Assembly (NCBI RefSeq): GCF_003449015.1
Contig: NZ_QRGD01000006.1
Span: 124,001-188,000 of the forward strand
Length of the DNA: 64,000 nucleotides
From: Aureibaculum luteum
GTDB lineage: Bacteria > Bacteroidota > Bacteroidia > Flavobacteriales > Flavobacteriaceae
Direction of reading: 5' to 3'
Shown here: positions 36,873 through 44,871 of the stretch, piece after piece
Numbering within the stretch: position 1 is the first letter of the stretch
How the letters are laid out: the number at the start of each line of letters is the position of its first letter
Notes under the pieces: model-generated
Told to the model about the DNA's origin: nothing
Database searches by the model: none
The model's input: the letters and a program-made list of their open reading frames with translations, nothing else
Program-made: the position numbers and the translations under genes

Positions 36873-38057
36873 TTATAATATTTCAGTCACCTGACCAGCA
36901 CCAACTGTTCTACCACCTTCACGTATTGCAAAACGTAAACCAACATTCATTGCAATCGCTTGATGTAAATCAACAGTAATAGTTAAGTTATCACCAGGCA
37001 TAACCATTTCTACACCAGAAGGCAAGTTAATAGTACCTGTTACGTCAGTTGTTCTTACATAGAACTGTGGACGGTAATTGTTATGGAATGGAGTATGACG
37101 TCCACCTTCTTCTTTCTTAAGGATATAAACCTCAGCTTTAAATTTATCGTGTGGAGTTACTGAACCTGGCTTACAGATTACCATACCTCTTTTGATACTT
37201 TCTTTTTCAATACCTCTTAATAAGATACCTACATTATCACCAGCTTCACCTCTATCTAATATTTTACGGAACATTTCAACTCCAGTTACAGTAGAAGTTA
37301 ACTTTTCAGCTCCCATACCAATAATATCAACACTGTCACCAGTATTTGCAACACCAGTTTCAATACGACCAGTTGCTACAGTACCACGACCTGTAATTGA
37401 AAATACATCTTCAACCGGCATCAAGAAAGGCTTATCAACATCACGTTTTGGTAATTCAATCCAAGTATCAACAGCTTCCATTAATTCAATAACAGAATTC
37501 ACCCATTTTTCTTCACCATTTAAAGCTCCTAAAGCAGAACCAGAAATAACTGGCCCATTATCACCATCATATTCGTAGAAGTTTAACAAATCTCTAACTT
37601 CCATATCAACTAGCTCTAATAACTCTTCATCATCAACCATGTCAACTTTATTCAAGAAAACTACCATTCTTGGAATACCAACCTGACGACCTAATAAGAT
37701 ATGCTCTCTAGTTTGAGGCATTGGACCATCAGTTGCAGCTACAACTAAAATAGCACCGTCCATTTGAGCAGCACCTGTAACCATGTTTTTCACGTAATCC
37801 GCGTGACCTGGACAATCAACGTGTGCATAGTGACGATTCTCAGTTGCATATTCAACGTGAGATGTATTAATCGTTATACCTCTTTCCTTTTCTTCTGGTG
37901 CATTATCGATTTGATCGAAATTTTTCGCTTCAGAATATCCTTTATCAGACAATACTTTAGTAATTGCTGCAGTTAAAGTTGTTTTACCGTGATCTACGTG
38001 TCCTATTGTACCTATGTTTAGGTGTGGTTTGGAACGGTCATAAGTTTCTTTTGCCAT
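36873..38057 (-). CDS. tuf: Translation elongation factor Tu
   Basis: GTPase that delivers aminoacyl-tRNA to the ribosome. 394 residues, standard. The P loop [11 protein letters not shown] is at residues 19-29, G2/switch I has [13 protein letters not shown]3 has [12 protein letters not shown], and G4 has [14 protein letters not shown]. Domains 2 and 3 follow, with [13 protein letters not shown] and a C-terminal [13 protein letters not shown]. It lies between tRNA-Thr(GGT) and tRNA-Trp in a transcript with the four upstream tRNAs. Confidence 0.99.
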   Translation of the reverse strand: MAKETYDRSKPHLNIGTIGHVDHGKTTLTAAITKVLSDKGYSEAKNFDQIDNAPEEKERGITINTSHVEYATENRHYAHVDCPGHADYVKNMVTGAAQMDGAILVVAATDGPMPQTREHILLGRQVGIPRMVVFLNKVDMVDDEELLELVDMEVRDLLNFYEYDGDNGPVISGSALGALNGEEKWVNSVIELMEAVDTWIELPKRDVDKPFLMPVEDVFSITGRGTVATGRIETGVANTGDSVDIIGMGAEKLTSTVTGVEMFRKILDRGEAGDNVGILLRGIEKESIKRGMVICKPGSVTPHDKFKAEVYILKKEEGGRHTPFHNNYRPQFYVRTTDVTGTINLPSGVEMVMPGDNLTITVDLHQAIAMNVGLRFAIREGGRTVGAGQVTEIL

Positions 38058-38113
38058 GATTATTAATTTTAAATCTTAGTTATATATATTTAGTTATTCT
38101 TCCTTTACTATTG

Positions 38114-38185
38114 AGCCAATGACGGGAATTGAACCCGTGACCTCTTCCTTACCAAGGAAACGCTCTACCCCTGAGCTACACCGGC
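38114..38185 (-). tRNA. tRNA-Thr (anticodon GGT)
   Basis: Acceptor GCCGGTG/CATTGGC, D stem GCTC/GAGC, anticodon stem TTTCC/GGAAG with loop TTGGTAA, T arm ACGGG-TTCAATT-CCCGT. No encoded CCA. Directly upstream of tuf. Confidence 0.96.
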
Positions 38186-38276
38186 TAATCAGGTTATATG
38201 ATTCAACGTATAAAACTGAACCATAACTCAAAGATAATGAGCAAAATAACTTAATTTATTAAGCCAATTTGCTTAG

Positions 38277-38349
38277 AGCGAGAGACCGGGTTCGAACCGG
38301 CGACATTCAGCTTGGAAGGCTGACGCTCTACCAACTGAGCTACTCTCGC
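38277..38349 (-). tRNA. tRNA-Gly (anticodon TCC)
   Basis: Acceptor GCGAGAG/CTCTCGC, D stem GCTC/GAGC, anticodon stem TCAGC/GCTGA with loop CTTCCAA, T arm GCCGG-TTCGAAC-CCGGT. No encoded CCA. Confidence 0.97.
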
Positions 38350-38455
38350 ATTTTACTCTATACTACTATAGAGATGGTGTTTCAATAAAATCTTGAATTT
38401 TCTTTATAGTTTTCAAAGATAAGCTTTGAAAACTATAAATAGAAATTTTTTTTAG

Positions 38456-38537
38456 TGGGGAGAGTAGGATTCGAACCTACGAAGACGTAGTCAGCGGAGT
38501 TACAGTCCGCCCCAGTTGGCCACTTTGGTATCTCCCC
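38456..38537 (-). tRNA. tRNA-Tyr (anticodon GTA)
   Basis: Acceptor GGGGAGA/TCTCCCC, anticodon loop CTGTAAC on stem GCGGA/TCCGC, a long class II variable arm (about 82 bases in total), and T arm TTCGAAT. No encoded CCA. Confidence 0.97.
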
Positions 38538-38576
38538 AAAAAATTTCAATTCAAAGAACTAATTTCAATACTATTG

Positions 38577-38650
38577 AGCCGATGGAGGGACTCGAACCCA
38601 CGACCTGCTGATTACAAATCAGCTGCTCTAGCCAGCTGAGCTACATCGGC
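38577..38650 (-). tRNA. tRNA-Thr (anticodon TGT)
   Basis: Acceptor GCCGATG/CATCGGC, D stem GCTC/GAGC, anticodon stem GCTGA/TCAGC with loop TTTGTAA, T arm with TTCGAGT. First tRNA of the tuf cluster, about 40 bases after its promoter. Confidence 0.97.
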
Positions 38651-38690
38651 TTTTTGTGTATAAATACACACCGCTTTTTCTTACGGTGTG

Positions 38691-38720
38691 CAAATGTATA
38701 AAGTTTTATTTTTCTTACAA
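38691..38720 (-). promoter_or_regulatory. Promoter TTG-N19-TACATTTG for the tRNA-tuf cluster
   Basis: On the minus strand TTG lies at 38720-38718 and TACATTTG at 38698-38691, with exactly 19 bases between: a full match to the Bacteroidota consensus. Directly after the -7 box, CACACCG/CGGTGTG (38667-38690) forms a hairpin before tRNA-Thr. This separates the cluster from hpf upstream. Confidence 0.75.
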
Positions 38721-38748
38721 AACTTTTCTGTCTATTTTTTTTAAAAAA

Positions 38749-39054
38749 TTACACATGATGCGATCTTTGCTTGTCTTTCTTCTTACACAACTGCCTTCTT
38801 AAGGCTTCTGCAATTAAATCAATAGCTTCTTCAAATGTTTTACATTCCTTTTTTACAATTAGCTCATCACCAGGGATAAGCATCTTAATTTCAGCTATTT
38901 TATTTTCTTTTTCACTTGTGTTTTGTACTTTCAAATATACTTCAGCACCAATTATTTTGTCATAATACTTTTCTAAGTTGTCTATTTTAGTTTGAATAAA
39001 ATCATTTAAACTTTTATCTATGTTGAAATTTACTGATTGAATGTTTACTTTCAT
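38749..39054 (-). CDS. hpf: Ribosome hibernation-promoting factor, short HPF/RaiA type
   Basis: Binds the 30S subunit in stationary phase and blocks the A and P sites. 101 residues, short form without the C-terminal dimerisation domain of long HPF. The beta-alpha fold opens MKVNIQSVNFNIDKSLNDFI, with DKIIGAEVYLKVQN and the conserved EEAIDLIAEALRRQLCKKKD helix. It lies 7 bp after xerC and 29 bp before the tRNA promoter. Encoding it in the same block as rpsU, tuf and rpoBC groups translation genes. Confidence 0.93.
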   Translation of the reverse strand: MKVNIQSVNFNIDKSLNDFIQTKIDNLEKYYDKIIGAEVYLKVQNTSEKENKIAEIKMLIPGDELIVKKECKTFEEAIDLIAEALRRQLCKKKDKQRSHHV

Positions 39055-39061
39055 ATCTATT

Positions 39062-39952
39062 TTAGGTTTTAGTGCTCCTTGGATGAGCCTGGTTATAAAC
39101 TTTTTTTAATTCATTCAAGCTACTATGCGTATAAATTTGTGTTGACGCTAAACTTGAATGCCCTAGTAATTCTTTTACTGAATTTAAATCAGCCCCTTCA
39201 TTTAATAAATGTGTTGCAAATGAATGTCGAATAACATGTGGGCTTTTTTTAACTTTTGAAGAGACTTTACTAAAGTACTCATTTATTATTCTATAAACAA
39301 GGTTCGGATATATTTTATTGCCCTTTATTGTTATAAATAAATAGTCAATGTCATAAGCCATTTGCTTTCTTTCTGTGAGATAAATAGTTAGTGTTTTTTG
39401 AACCGAATCTAACAATGGAATATATCTTTCCTTATTTCTTTTACCTAACACCTTTAACGTTGCATTGTGTAAATTTACAGAACCTAAGTTTAATTCTATG
39501 AGTTCTGCACGTCGCATTCCCGTTGAATACAACAACTCAACAATTAATTTGTTTCGGATAGACTCAAAATCAGTGTCTTCTGAACTTAAATTAGCGAGTA
39601 CCTCTTCAATTTCAGCTTGAGAAAAAGGAACCTGCATTTTCTTTGACACTTTTAATGCTTGATGGCTCAATAATGGAGATTCTTTTATTTGTTTTGATTT
39701 TACTAAAAATTTATAATATGTTTTTAGACTACTTATTTTTCTATTAATTGTTCGATTGGAAATATTTTTATTGACCATTTCTACAATCCATGACCTAATT
39801 TGACCATAATTAACATCTAATAATAGTTCGGAATCATATGTTTCTTGACAAAATAACTTAAAAGACATTAAATCATCTTGATAAGCTCTAACGGTATGGG
39901 GGGAGTATTTTTTCTCTGAAGTGAGATAATCTATAAAGTGGATTATTGACAT
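39062..39952 (-). CDS. xerC: Tyrosine recombinase XerC/XerD family
   Basis: Site-specific recombinase expected to resolve chromosome dimers at dif. 296 residues from the ATG at 39952; a TTG seven codons upstream lies in the preceding terminator stem and was rejected. The SAM-like N-domain reads IHFIDYLTSEKKYSPHTVRA. Catalytic residues are visible in YSTGMRRAEL (Arg), HVIRHSFATHLL (HxxR), LLGHSSLAST (His) and QIYTHSS (nucleophile Tyr near residue 280). The place beside hpf and rpsU is common in Bacteroidota and argues for a housekeeping Xer, not a mobile-element integrase. Confidence 0.92.
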   Translation of the reverse strand: MSIIHFIDYLTSEKKYSPHTVRAYQDDLMSFKLFCQETYDSELLLDVNYGQIRSWIVEMVNKNISNRTINRKISSLKTYYKFLVKSKQIKESPLLSHQALKVSKKMQVPFSQAEIEEVLANLSSEDTDFESIRNKLIVELLYSTGMRRAELIELNLGSVNLHNATLKVLGKRNKERYIPLLDSVQKTLTIYLTERKQMAYDIDYLFITIKGNKIYPNLVYRIINEYFSKVSSKVKKSPHVIRHSFATHLLNEGADLNSVKELLGHSSLASTQIYTHSSLNELKKVYNQAHPRSTKT

Positions 39953-40008
39953 AAAAAAACCGTTAGCAAACAAAGCTACAAAATCTGTAGTGTTTTTACT
40001 AACGGTTT
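39953..40008 (-). terminator. Terminator after rpsU ending at the xerC start codon, with a -7-like element in its loop
   Basis: AAACCGTTAG (minus-strand reading of 39999-40008) pairs with CTAACGGTTT (39957-39966), followed by a T run that abuts the xerC ATG. Inside the large loop are a CTACA/TGTAG stem and TAGCTTTG (39971-39978), a -7-type box that could start xerC transcription. Confidence 0.65.
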
Positions 40009-40057
40009 AACTTATATTTAGTAAAATATATACCTATATATTATTAGGTTTATATTA

Positions 40058-40255
40058 CTAACCTTGCTCTTCTACTGTTCTGATATTCTGAACATACTGA
40101 GCTTTCTGAATCTGAGCTCTTTTTACTACTGAAGGTTTCGAGAAGTTTTTACGTTCACGCAACTGCTTCATAGTTTTAGTTCTATCAAATTTTCTCTTAA
40201 AACGCTTTAACGCTCTATCGATATTCTCACCATCTTTTACTGGAATTATTAGCAT
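40058..40255 (-). CDS. rpsU: 30S ribosomal protein bS21
   Basis: 65 residues, basic, with LIIPVKDGENIDRALKRFKR and DRTKTMKQLRERKNF, the bS21 signature. In Flavobacteriaceae ribosomes bS21, with bS18 and bS6, holds the 3' end of 16S rRNA so that the anti-SD cannot pair, and rpsU is one of the few genes that keeps a strong SD as a feedback device. That matches this sequence: AAGGAGGT lies 8 bases before the ATG. A 220-base leader with tandem repeats precedes it. A terminator follows before xerC. Confidence 0.97.
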   Translation of the reverse strand: MLIIPVKDGENIDRALKRFKRKFDRTKTMKQLRERKNFSKPSVVKRAQIQKAQYVQNIRTVEEQG

Positions 40256-40275
40256 AATGTCGCACCTCCTTTCAT
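40249..40275 (-). other. Tiny ORF (MKGGATLC) containing the rpsU SD and overlapping the rpsU start
   Basis: Opens at an ATG at 40275 and closes at a TAA at 40249, overlapping the first 7 bases of rpsU in another frame. The SD supplies its Lys-Gly-Gly codons. Its ATG has an A-rich upstream (AAAAAGAGTACAT), the usual Bacteroidota initiation context. Whether it is translated is unknown; if it is, it would place ribosomes across the SD and allow coupling to rpsU. Confidence 0.4.
40264..40271 (-). promoter_or_regulatory. Strong Shine-Dalgarno sequence (AAGGAGGT) of rpsU
   Basis: Nearly full complement to the 16S 3' end, 8 bases before the ATG at 40255. It is exceptional here: other starts in the window have A-rich leaders without an SD. 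Expected to make rpsU translation respond to ribosomes lacking bS21. Confidence 0.9.
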
Positions 40276-40476
40276 ATGTACTCTTTTTATTTATTTTAAT
40301 CGGTCATATGTAGTTCGCCTTTTAAAAAATCAACGTTGTTAAATTGATTTTAGTTGGCTCGTTTCATATGTACTCTTTTTATTTGTTTTTAATCGGTCAT
40401 ATGCAGTTCGCCTTTTAAAAAATCAACGTTGTTAAATTGATTTTAGTTGGCTCGTTTCATATGTATTCTTTTTATT
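40270..40476 (-). repeat. Tandem 92-93 bp repeat (two full copies plus a 22-bp partial) in the rpsU leader
   Basis: Copies run 40270-40361 and 40362-40454, with a partial at 40455-40476, almost identical (a few substitutions and one extra T). Read as RNA on the minus strand, the two full junctions carry a tiny ORF MKRAN (40350-40367 and 40443-40460), a hairpin AAAATCAA/TTGATTTT, and a second tiny ORF MTD (40296-40307 and 40389-40400). The copy nearest rpsU has AAGGAGGT where the others have AACGAGCC. Confidence 0.9.
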
Positions 40477-40482
40477 GGGCTG

Positions 40483-40512
40483 CAAATGTACAAAACTATA
40501 TTTAGAATTAAA
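40483..40512 (-). promoter_or_regulatory. Promoter of rpsU (TTT-N19-TACATTTG)
   Basis: TACATTTG at 40490-40483 on the minus strand is the same -7 box as in the tRNA-tuf promoter, with a TTT in place of TTG at spacing 19. Transcription would begin near 40476, the edge of the repeat array. Confidence 0.6.
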
Positions 40513-40527
40513 CATTTATTTTAAAAA

Positions 40528-40557
40528 CAAAAAAAATCCGACCTAGGCCGGATTTAT
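40528..40557 (-). terminator. Terminator after the zinc metalloprotease gene
   Basis: AAATCCG and CGGATTT with an inner CCTAGG palindrome form the stem; a T run of eight follows on the minus strand, 18 bp after the protease stop. Confidence 0.75.
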
Positions 40558-40574
40558 ATAATTTTTAATCTCAA

Positions 40575-43064
40575 TTATTTTGGATCTAAAATATTTTCAA
40601 TTCTCTCAACAACATCTTGTAAATGAATTCTTTTCATTCCTGAAGAATTTGCTGCAGACGATCTTACTGATCTTTGTAAAGATTTTAACTCTGCCCTTAC
40701 AATAGGTCTAATGTCAGATTCTTTTACATTTACATTGGTTCTAGAAACCCATCTTCTAAACTGAGGTGGAATAGAAGTTTGTTCATTCTTCATTAAATAC
40801 TCCATTCTATCGATATAGGCACGTTGTAAATTTCTTCTATAAGTATCAATTGAACGTCCATTATAAACTTCGCTCCAAATACCTCTTCTTAAATCTCGCA
40901 TCATGTCTACTAAATTATAGGCTTTATTACCATTTAGTGTTTCATTTTCTATCATTCTAGCCATTCTGCCAAAATCTAAAATATTATTTAAGGTTCTTGC
41001 TTGAACTCCTCTCACTCTTTCTACAACCCCTGCACTTTCAAACTTATTAAAAATGTTAGCATCAATCATCCATTTAGGTGTTTCAAATAAATTTTTATGT
41101 AAAAAATTTAATGATTCTTTTTGTCGTTCTTTTCCTACATGAGTGTATACCGCTCCTTCTTGGTCAGATGTTTTATAATATTCATAAACACCACCAATAT
41201 TTGAAGACACATGGCCCATGTAACGATTAAATTGAGAAAGTACATGTCCGTACATCGTCTCTAAATCATCGTAGTTCTCTCCTGTTTTAGTTGTCCATTT
41301 TATCAAATTAGGAACAATTCGCTTAAGATTAGCAATACCGTAATCACTAGCTTTTATAGCATCGTCACCTAAATCTTCTGTTTGAGAGCTCGGATCAATT
41401 ACTCCACTTTGTTGTTTTCCAAATCGATACATTGAATCTCCTGCATGTTTTAAAATCCATGAATCCAACGTCTTCTTTTCGTCTGCCGCCGTTTTAGCTT
41501 CTAAAATAGGTCTATACCCCCAAGAAATAGAATATTTGTCATAAACACCAATATTTGGCATTAAAGCAACTCCTTTATCTTCTGGCTGAGCAACGTAATT
41601 AAAACGTGCATAATCCATTATTGAAGGTGCCGTACCATATTTTTCAGTAAACGATTTTGACCTTAAAGAGTCAACTGCATATGCAGCACTACTCCCCATA
41701 TTATGTGGTAAACCAAGCGTATGCCCTACTTCGTGAGACGAAACAAATTTTATCAATTCGCCCATAACCTCATCCTTAAATTCAGCAGTTTGAGCATTAG
41801 GGTTTATGGCAGCCGTTTGAACAAAGAACCATCCATTTAATAAACTCATTACATTATGGTACCAATTGATATCAGATTCTAGAATTTCTCCAGAACGAGG
41901 ATCACTTACGTGAGGTCCATTTGCATTTGGAATTGGAGAAGCTAAATATCTTACTACAGAATATCGTACATCTTCTGGAGTCCATTCTGGATCTTCCTCT
42001 ACAGTTGGTGGGTCTTTTGCAATAATTGCTTCTTTAAAACCTGCGGCTTCAAATGCAACTTGCCAATCTTCAATACCTTGCTTAATATATTTTCTCCATT
42101 TTACTGGTGTTGCTCTGTCTATATAATAAATAATTTGTTTTTTAGGGACAACCAATTCTCCTCTTTTAAACTTCTCAATATCTTCATCCTTAACTTCCAA
42201 TCTCCATCTATCTAAATAAGTAACTCTATCACTTTTTTGAGCTTCTAGCCCATAATCTGTTTGACCTGAGGTAAACCATCCTACTCTTTCGTCGAACATT
42301 CTACGTTTCATTGGCACTTTTGGCAATAACACCATTGAATTATTAATTTCAATAGATATAGTACCTGTACTTGAATTAGATGGAGGCGAACCTGCCATAT
42401 ATGTTTTTACGTGTCTTGCTTCAATATTAGTAGGATAACTCTTTACGCTTTCAATAAAAGATTTATCAGCATCTAAACGAGATACTTTATATTGTTTTCT
42501 AGACCTATCAGGTAAACCTAAGGCTTTAACATCTTTGTTGAAAAAATCGGTTACATCGATAACTGTTGCCGTAGAATCTTTGCTAAAAGCTTTGATTGGA
42601 AAAGTATATAGAATAGGTTCAAAATTTGAATTTACAACAGCCTCATGCACTGGTAAAGAATCTGAAGCAACAACAGAATAGGAAACTACTCTTGCAATTA
42701 TTTTTTTACCATGTTTCTGCCAGCGAACAACTTTCGTATTTTGTTTACCTCCACCAAAACCAATACCTGATGCCGTTTTAGCAATACGTGTTACCATTAA
42801 CATTTCACGTTCTAATAAAGAATCTGGAATTTCATAAAAGTACTTTTCATCTAATTCATGAACTTTAAACAAACCTTCATCTGTTTTTGCTTCTTTGGTA
42901 ATTACTTTGCTATACTCTTGAATAGCACCTTTTTTTGCTGGTGGTTTCTTAGCGGTTTGAGCTGCTTTAGCCTTTGATTTACTAGCCTCTTTTGAGCTAG
43001 AACAAGAAGCTGTTAATAATGCCATTACTACAACGGTTATGGCAATAGGTAGTCTTTTGAACAT
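40575..43064 (-). CDS. Secreted lipoprotein zinc metalloprotease (DUF5117/DUF5118 type)
   Basis: 829 residues. The signal peptide ends in a lipobox (LLTASC, Cys near residue 21), so it is lipid-anchored, probably outside the inner membrane. A Lys/Ala-rich linker (about 25-48) precedes two beta-rich domains like DUF5118 and DUF5117. The catalytic zinc motif HEVGHTLGLPHNMG (HExxHxxGxxH, metzincin-like) is near residue 440. A Met-turn candidate, SIMDYARFNY, lies about 35 residues later. Natural substrates are unknown; members are common and often abundant in Bacteroidota. A TAATTTCG -7 element lies at 43105-43112 on the minus strand. It is a single-gene unit. Confidence 0.88.
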   Translation of the reverse strand: MFKRLPIAITVVVMALLTASCSSSKEASKSKAKAAQTAKKPPAKKGAIQEYSKVITKEAKTDEGLFKVHELDEKYFYEIPDSLLEREMLMVTRIAKTASGIGFGGGKQNTKVVRWQKHGKKIIARVVSYSVVASDSLPVHEAVVNSNFEPILYTFPIKAFSKDSTATVIDVTDFFNKDVKALGLPDRSRKQYKVSRLDADKSFIESVKSYPTNIEARHVKTYMAGSPPSNSSTGTISIEINNSMVLLPKVPMKRRMFDERVGWFTSGQTDYGLEAQKSDRVTYLDRWRLEVKDEDIEKFKRGELVVPKKQIIYYIDRATPVKWRKYIKQGIEDWQVAFEAAGFKEAIIAKDPPTVEEDPEWTPEDVRYSVVRYLASPIPNANGPHVSDPRSGEILESDINWYHNVMSLLNGWFFVQTAAINPNAQTAEFKDEVMGELIKFVSSHEVGHTLGLPHNMGSSAAYAVDSLRSKSFTEKYGTAPSIMDYARFNYVAQPEDKGVALMPNIGVYDKYSISWGYRPILEAKTAADEKKTLDSWILKHAGDSMYRFGKQQSGVIDPSSQTEDLGDDAIKASDYGIANLKRIVPNLIKWTTKTGENYDDLETMYGHVLSQFNRYMGHVSSNIGGVYEYYKTSDQEGAVYTHVGKERQKESLNFLHKNLFETPKWMIDANIFNKFESAGVVERVRGVQARTLNNILDFGRMARMIENETLNGNKAYNLVDMMRDLRRGIWSEVYNGRSIDTYRRNLQRAYIDRMEYLMKNEQTSIPPQFRRWVSRTNVNVKESDIRPIVRAELKSLQRSVRSSAANSSGMKRIHLQDVVERIENILDPK

Positions 43065-43176
43065 AAATTATTTGAATGAAAGGGTTAATTAATCTTAAAA
43101 AAAACGAAATTATTGAATAATGATTAATTAATTCTTAATGAAATGTTAAAGAAATCGTTAAGATTCAATCTATGTG

Positions 43177-44658
43177 CTATTTCTTTCTAAAATTCTCAGG
43201 AAAACCTTCAACGGTTAAATTCCATAATTCTGGCAAAACAAAATATACAAATAGGGTTAGGATAATTATGGAAATAACATTCATAATAATACCTTTTGAT
43301 ACCATATCTGGTATTCGTAAATATCCAGAACCAAAAACTACAGCATTTGGAGGTGTTGCTACAGGGAGCATAAATGCACAAGAGGCTGCAACTGCGGCTG
43401 CAACCATCAATACTAATGGATGCACATCAACTGTTAAAGCCATAGGTGCTAAAACCGGTAACAACATTGCCGTTGTTGCTAAATTCGATGTTATTTCAGT
43501 TAAAAAATTGACCGCCGTTATTAAAACTAATATCAATAAAATGATAGTTAACCCGCCAAATGCAGTCATTTGACTACCTAACCAAAATGCAAGACCACTA
43601 ACTTCAAAACCTTTTGCCAATGCCATACCTCCTCCAAACAGCAAAATAATTCCCCACGGTAATTTTACAGCTTCGTCCCAATTTATAAGTTTGTCTTTTT
43701 TATCTTTTGATGGAATTAAAAATAATACAATTGCAAATGTTATTGCTATAATAGTATCATCTAATTGAGGTACTATTTTTTGCAATAAAAAAGAGCGTGT
43801 TATCCAACAAAAAGCTGTTAATGCAAAAACAAATGATACTACTTTTTCTTCATAAGTAATTTTACCTAAACCTTGTAAAAGTCTCTTAATTTCCGCTCTA
43901 CCTCCAGGAAATTCTTTTTGCTTAAACGTAAATGCAAATTTGGTCAAATATTGATAACAAATAAAAAGGAGTACTACAGTGATAGGAAAACCAAAAATAA
44001 ACCATTGTGAAAAAGTAATTTCATATCCATAAGTTTCTTCAACTACACCTGCCAAAACCAAATTTGGGGGAGTCCCAATTAAAGTCGCCATTCCGCCAAT
44101 AGAAGCACTATAAGCAATTGCCAACATTAATGCTTTACCAAAAGTGCGATTTTCATCTTCAACGGTATTGGGGTTGTCTTTTAACTGTTTGATAATAGCA
44201 ATCCCAATCGGTAACATCATAACCGCAGTAGCTGTGTTGGAAATCCACATAGAGAGAAAAGCCGTTGCGAGCATAAAACCTAATATAATTTTCCGAATGT
44301 CAGAACCTATAAAATTAATAATATTTAGAGCTATCCGTTTATGTAAATTCCATTTTTCAATGGAAATAGCAATTATGAAACCACCCAAATATAAAAACAC
44401 GTATTTATGACCGTATGAGCCACTTGTTGATGCAATATCTAAGCCACCAGAAAGTGGAAACAACACAATGGGTAACAATGCCGTTACAGCAATAGGTATG
44501 GCTTCGGTTATCCACCAAATGGCAATCCATAAAGTCGCAGCAAGTACTGCATTGGCCTCTCTAGACAAGCCTTCTGGATGGAAAAAATATAAAATTAAAG
44601 CAAAAACCACAGGCCCTAAAACAAGTCCGATTTTTTGCGTTATGGTGGTTTGATTCAT
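43177..44658 (-). CDS. SLC13 (DASS)-family sodium-coupled anion transporter
   Basis: About 493 residues from the ATG at 44658; the longer TTG start at 44736 adds a non-membrane stretch and was rejected. Roughly a dozen membrane helices. Family features are GGFIIAISIEKWNLHKRIAL, SNTATAVMMLPIGIAI (the first Ser-Asn-Thr sodium/substrate motif), TLIGTPPNLVLAG, LTEITSNLATTAMLLPVL (second motif) and the signature LPVATPPNAVVFGSGYL. Likely substrates are dicarboxylates such as succinate or malate, or sulfate; sequence alone does not decide. It lies between the protease and the sulfotransferase-like gene, on the same strand. Confidence 0.9.
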   Translation of the reverse strand: MNQTTITQKIGLVLGPVVFALILYFFHPEGLSREANAVLAATLWIAIWWITEAIPIAVTALLPIVLFPLSGGLDIASTSGSYGHKYVFLYLGGFIIAISIEKWNLHKRIALNIINFIGSDIRKIILGFMLATAFLSMWISNTATAVMMLPIGIAIIKQLKDNPNTVEDENRTFGKALMLAIAYSASIGGMATLIGTPPNLVLAGVVEETYGYEITFSQWFIFGFPITVVLLFICYQYLTKFAFTFKQKEFPGGRAEIKRLLQGLGKITYEEKVVSFVFALTAFCWITRSFLLQKIVPQLDDTIIAITFAIVLFLIPSKDKKDKLINWDEAVKLPWGIILLFGGGMALAKGFEVSGLAFWLGSQMTAFGGLTIILLILVLITAVNFLTEITSNLATTAMLLPVLAPMALTVDVHPLVLMVAAAVAASCAFMLPVATPPNAVVFGSGYLRIPDMVSKGIIMNVISIIILTLFVYFVLPELWNLTVEGFPENFRKK

Positions 44659-44871
44659 TTGTAGTTGGCTGATATTGGGTAAATCTAAGGTTTTTTTTTG
44701 AGTCAAAATGGCAATCAAAACTATTGTCCACTTCAAGAGAGATTGAATTGTGCTTTCATTCCTATTTATATACTTGAAACCTCTAATAATATTCCAAATG
44801 ATTTTACTTCATCATCATAAATAACATCTCTAAAACTGAAATAAAAAACGCTAGGTTTTTATTAGTTGACT

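Noticed and set aside
39062-39973. XerC-type recombinase as a mobile-element integrase
   Set aside because: It lies in a conserved housekeeping neighbourhood (rpsU, hpf, tuf), with no attachment-site repeats or phage genes around it.
40270-40476. Possible CRISPR-like array in the rpsU leader
   Set aside because: The period is 92-93 bp with whole-unit identity, only about 2.2 copies, no short repeat/variable spacer pattern and no cas genes.
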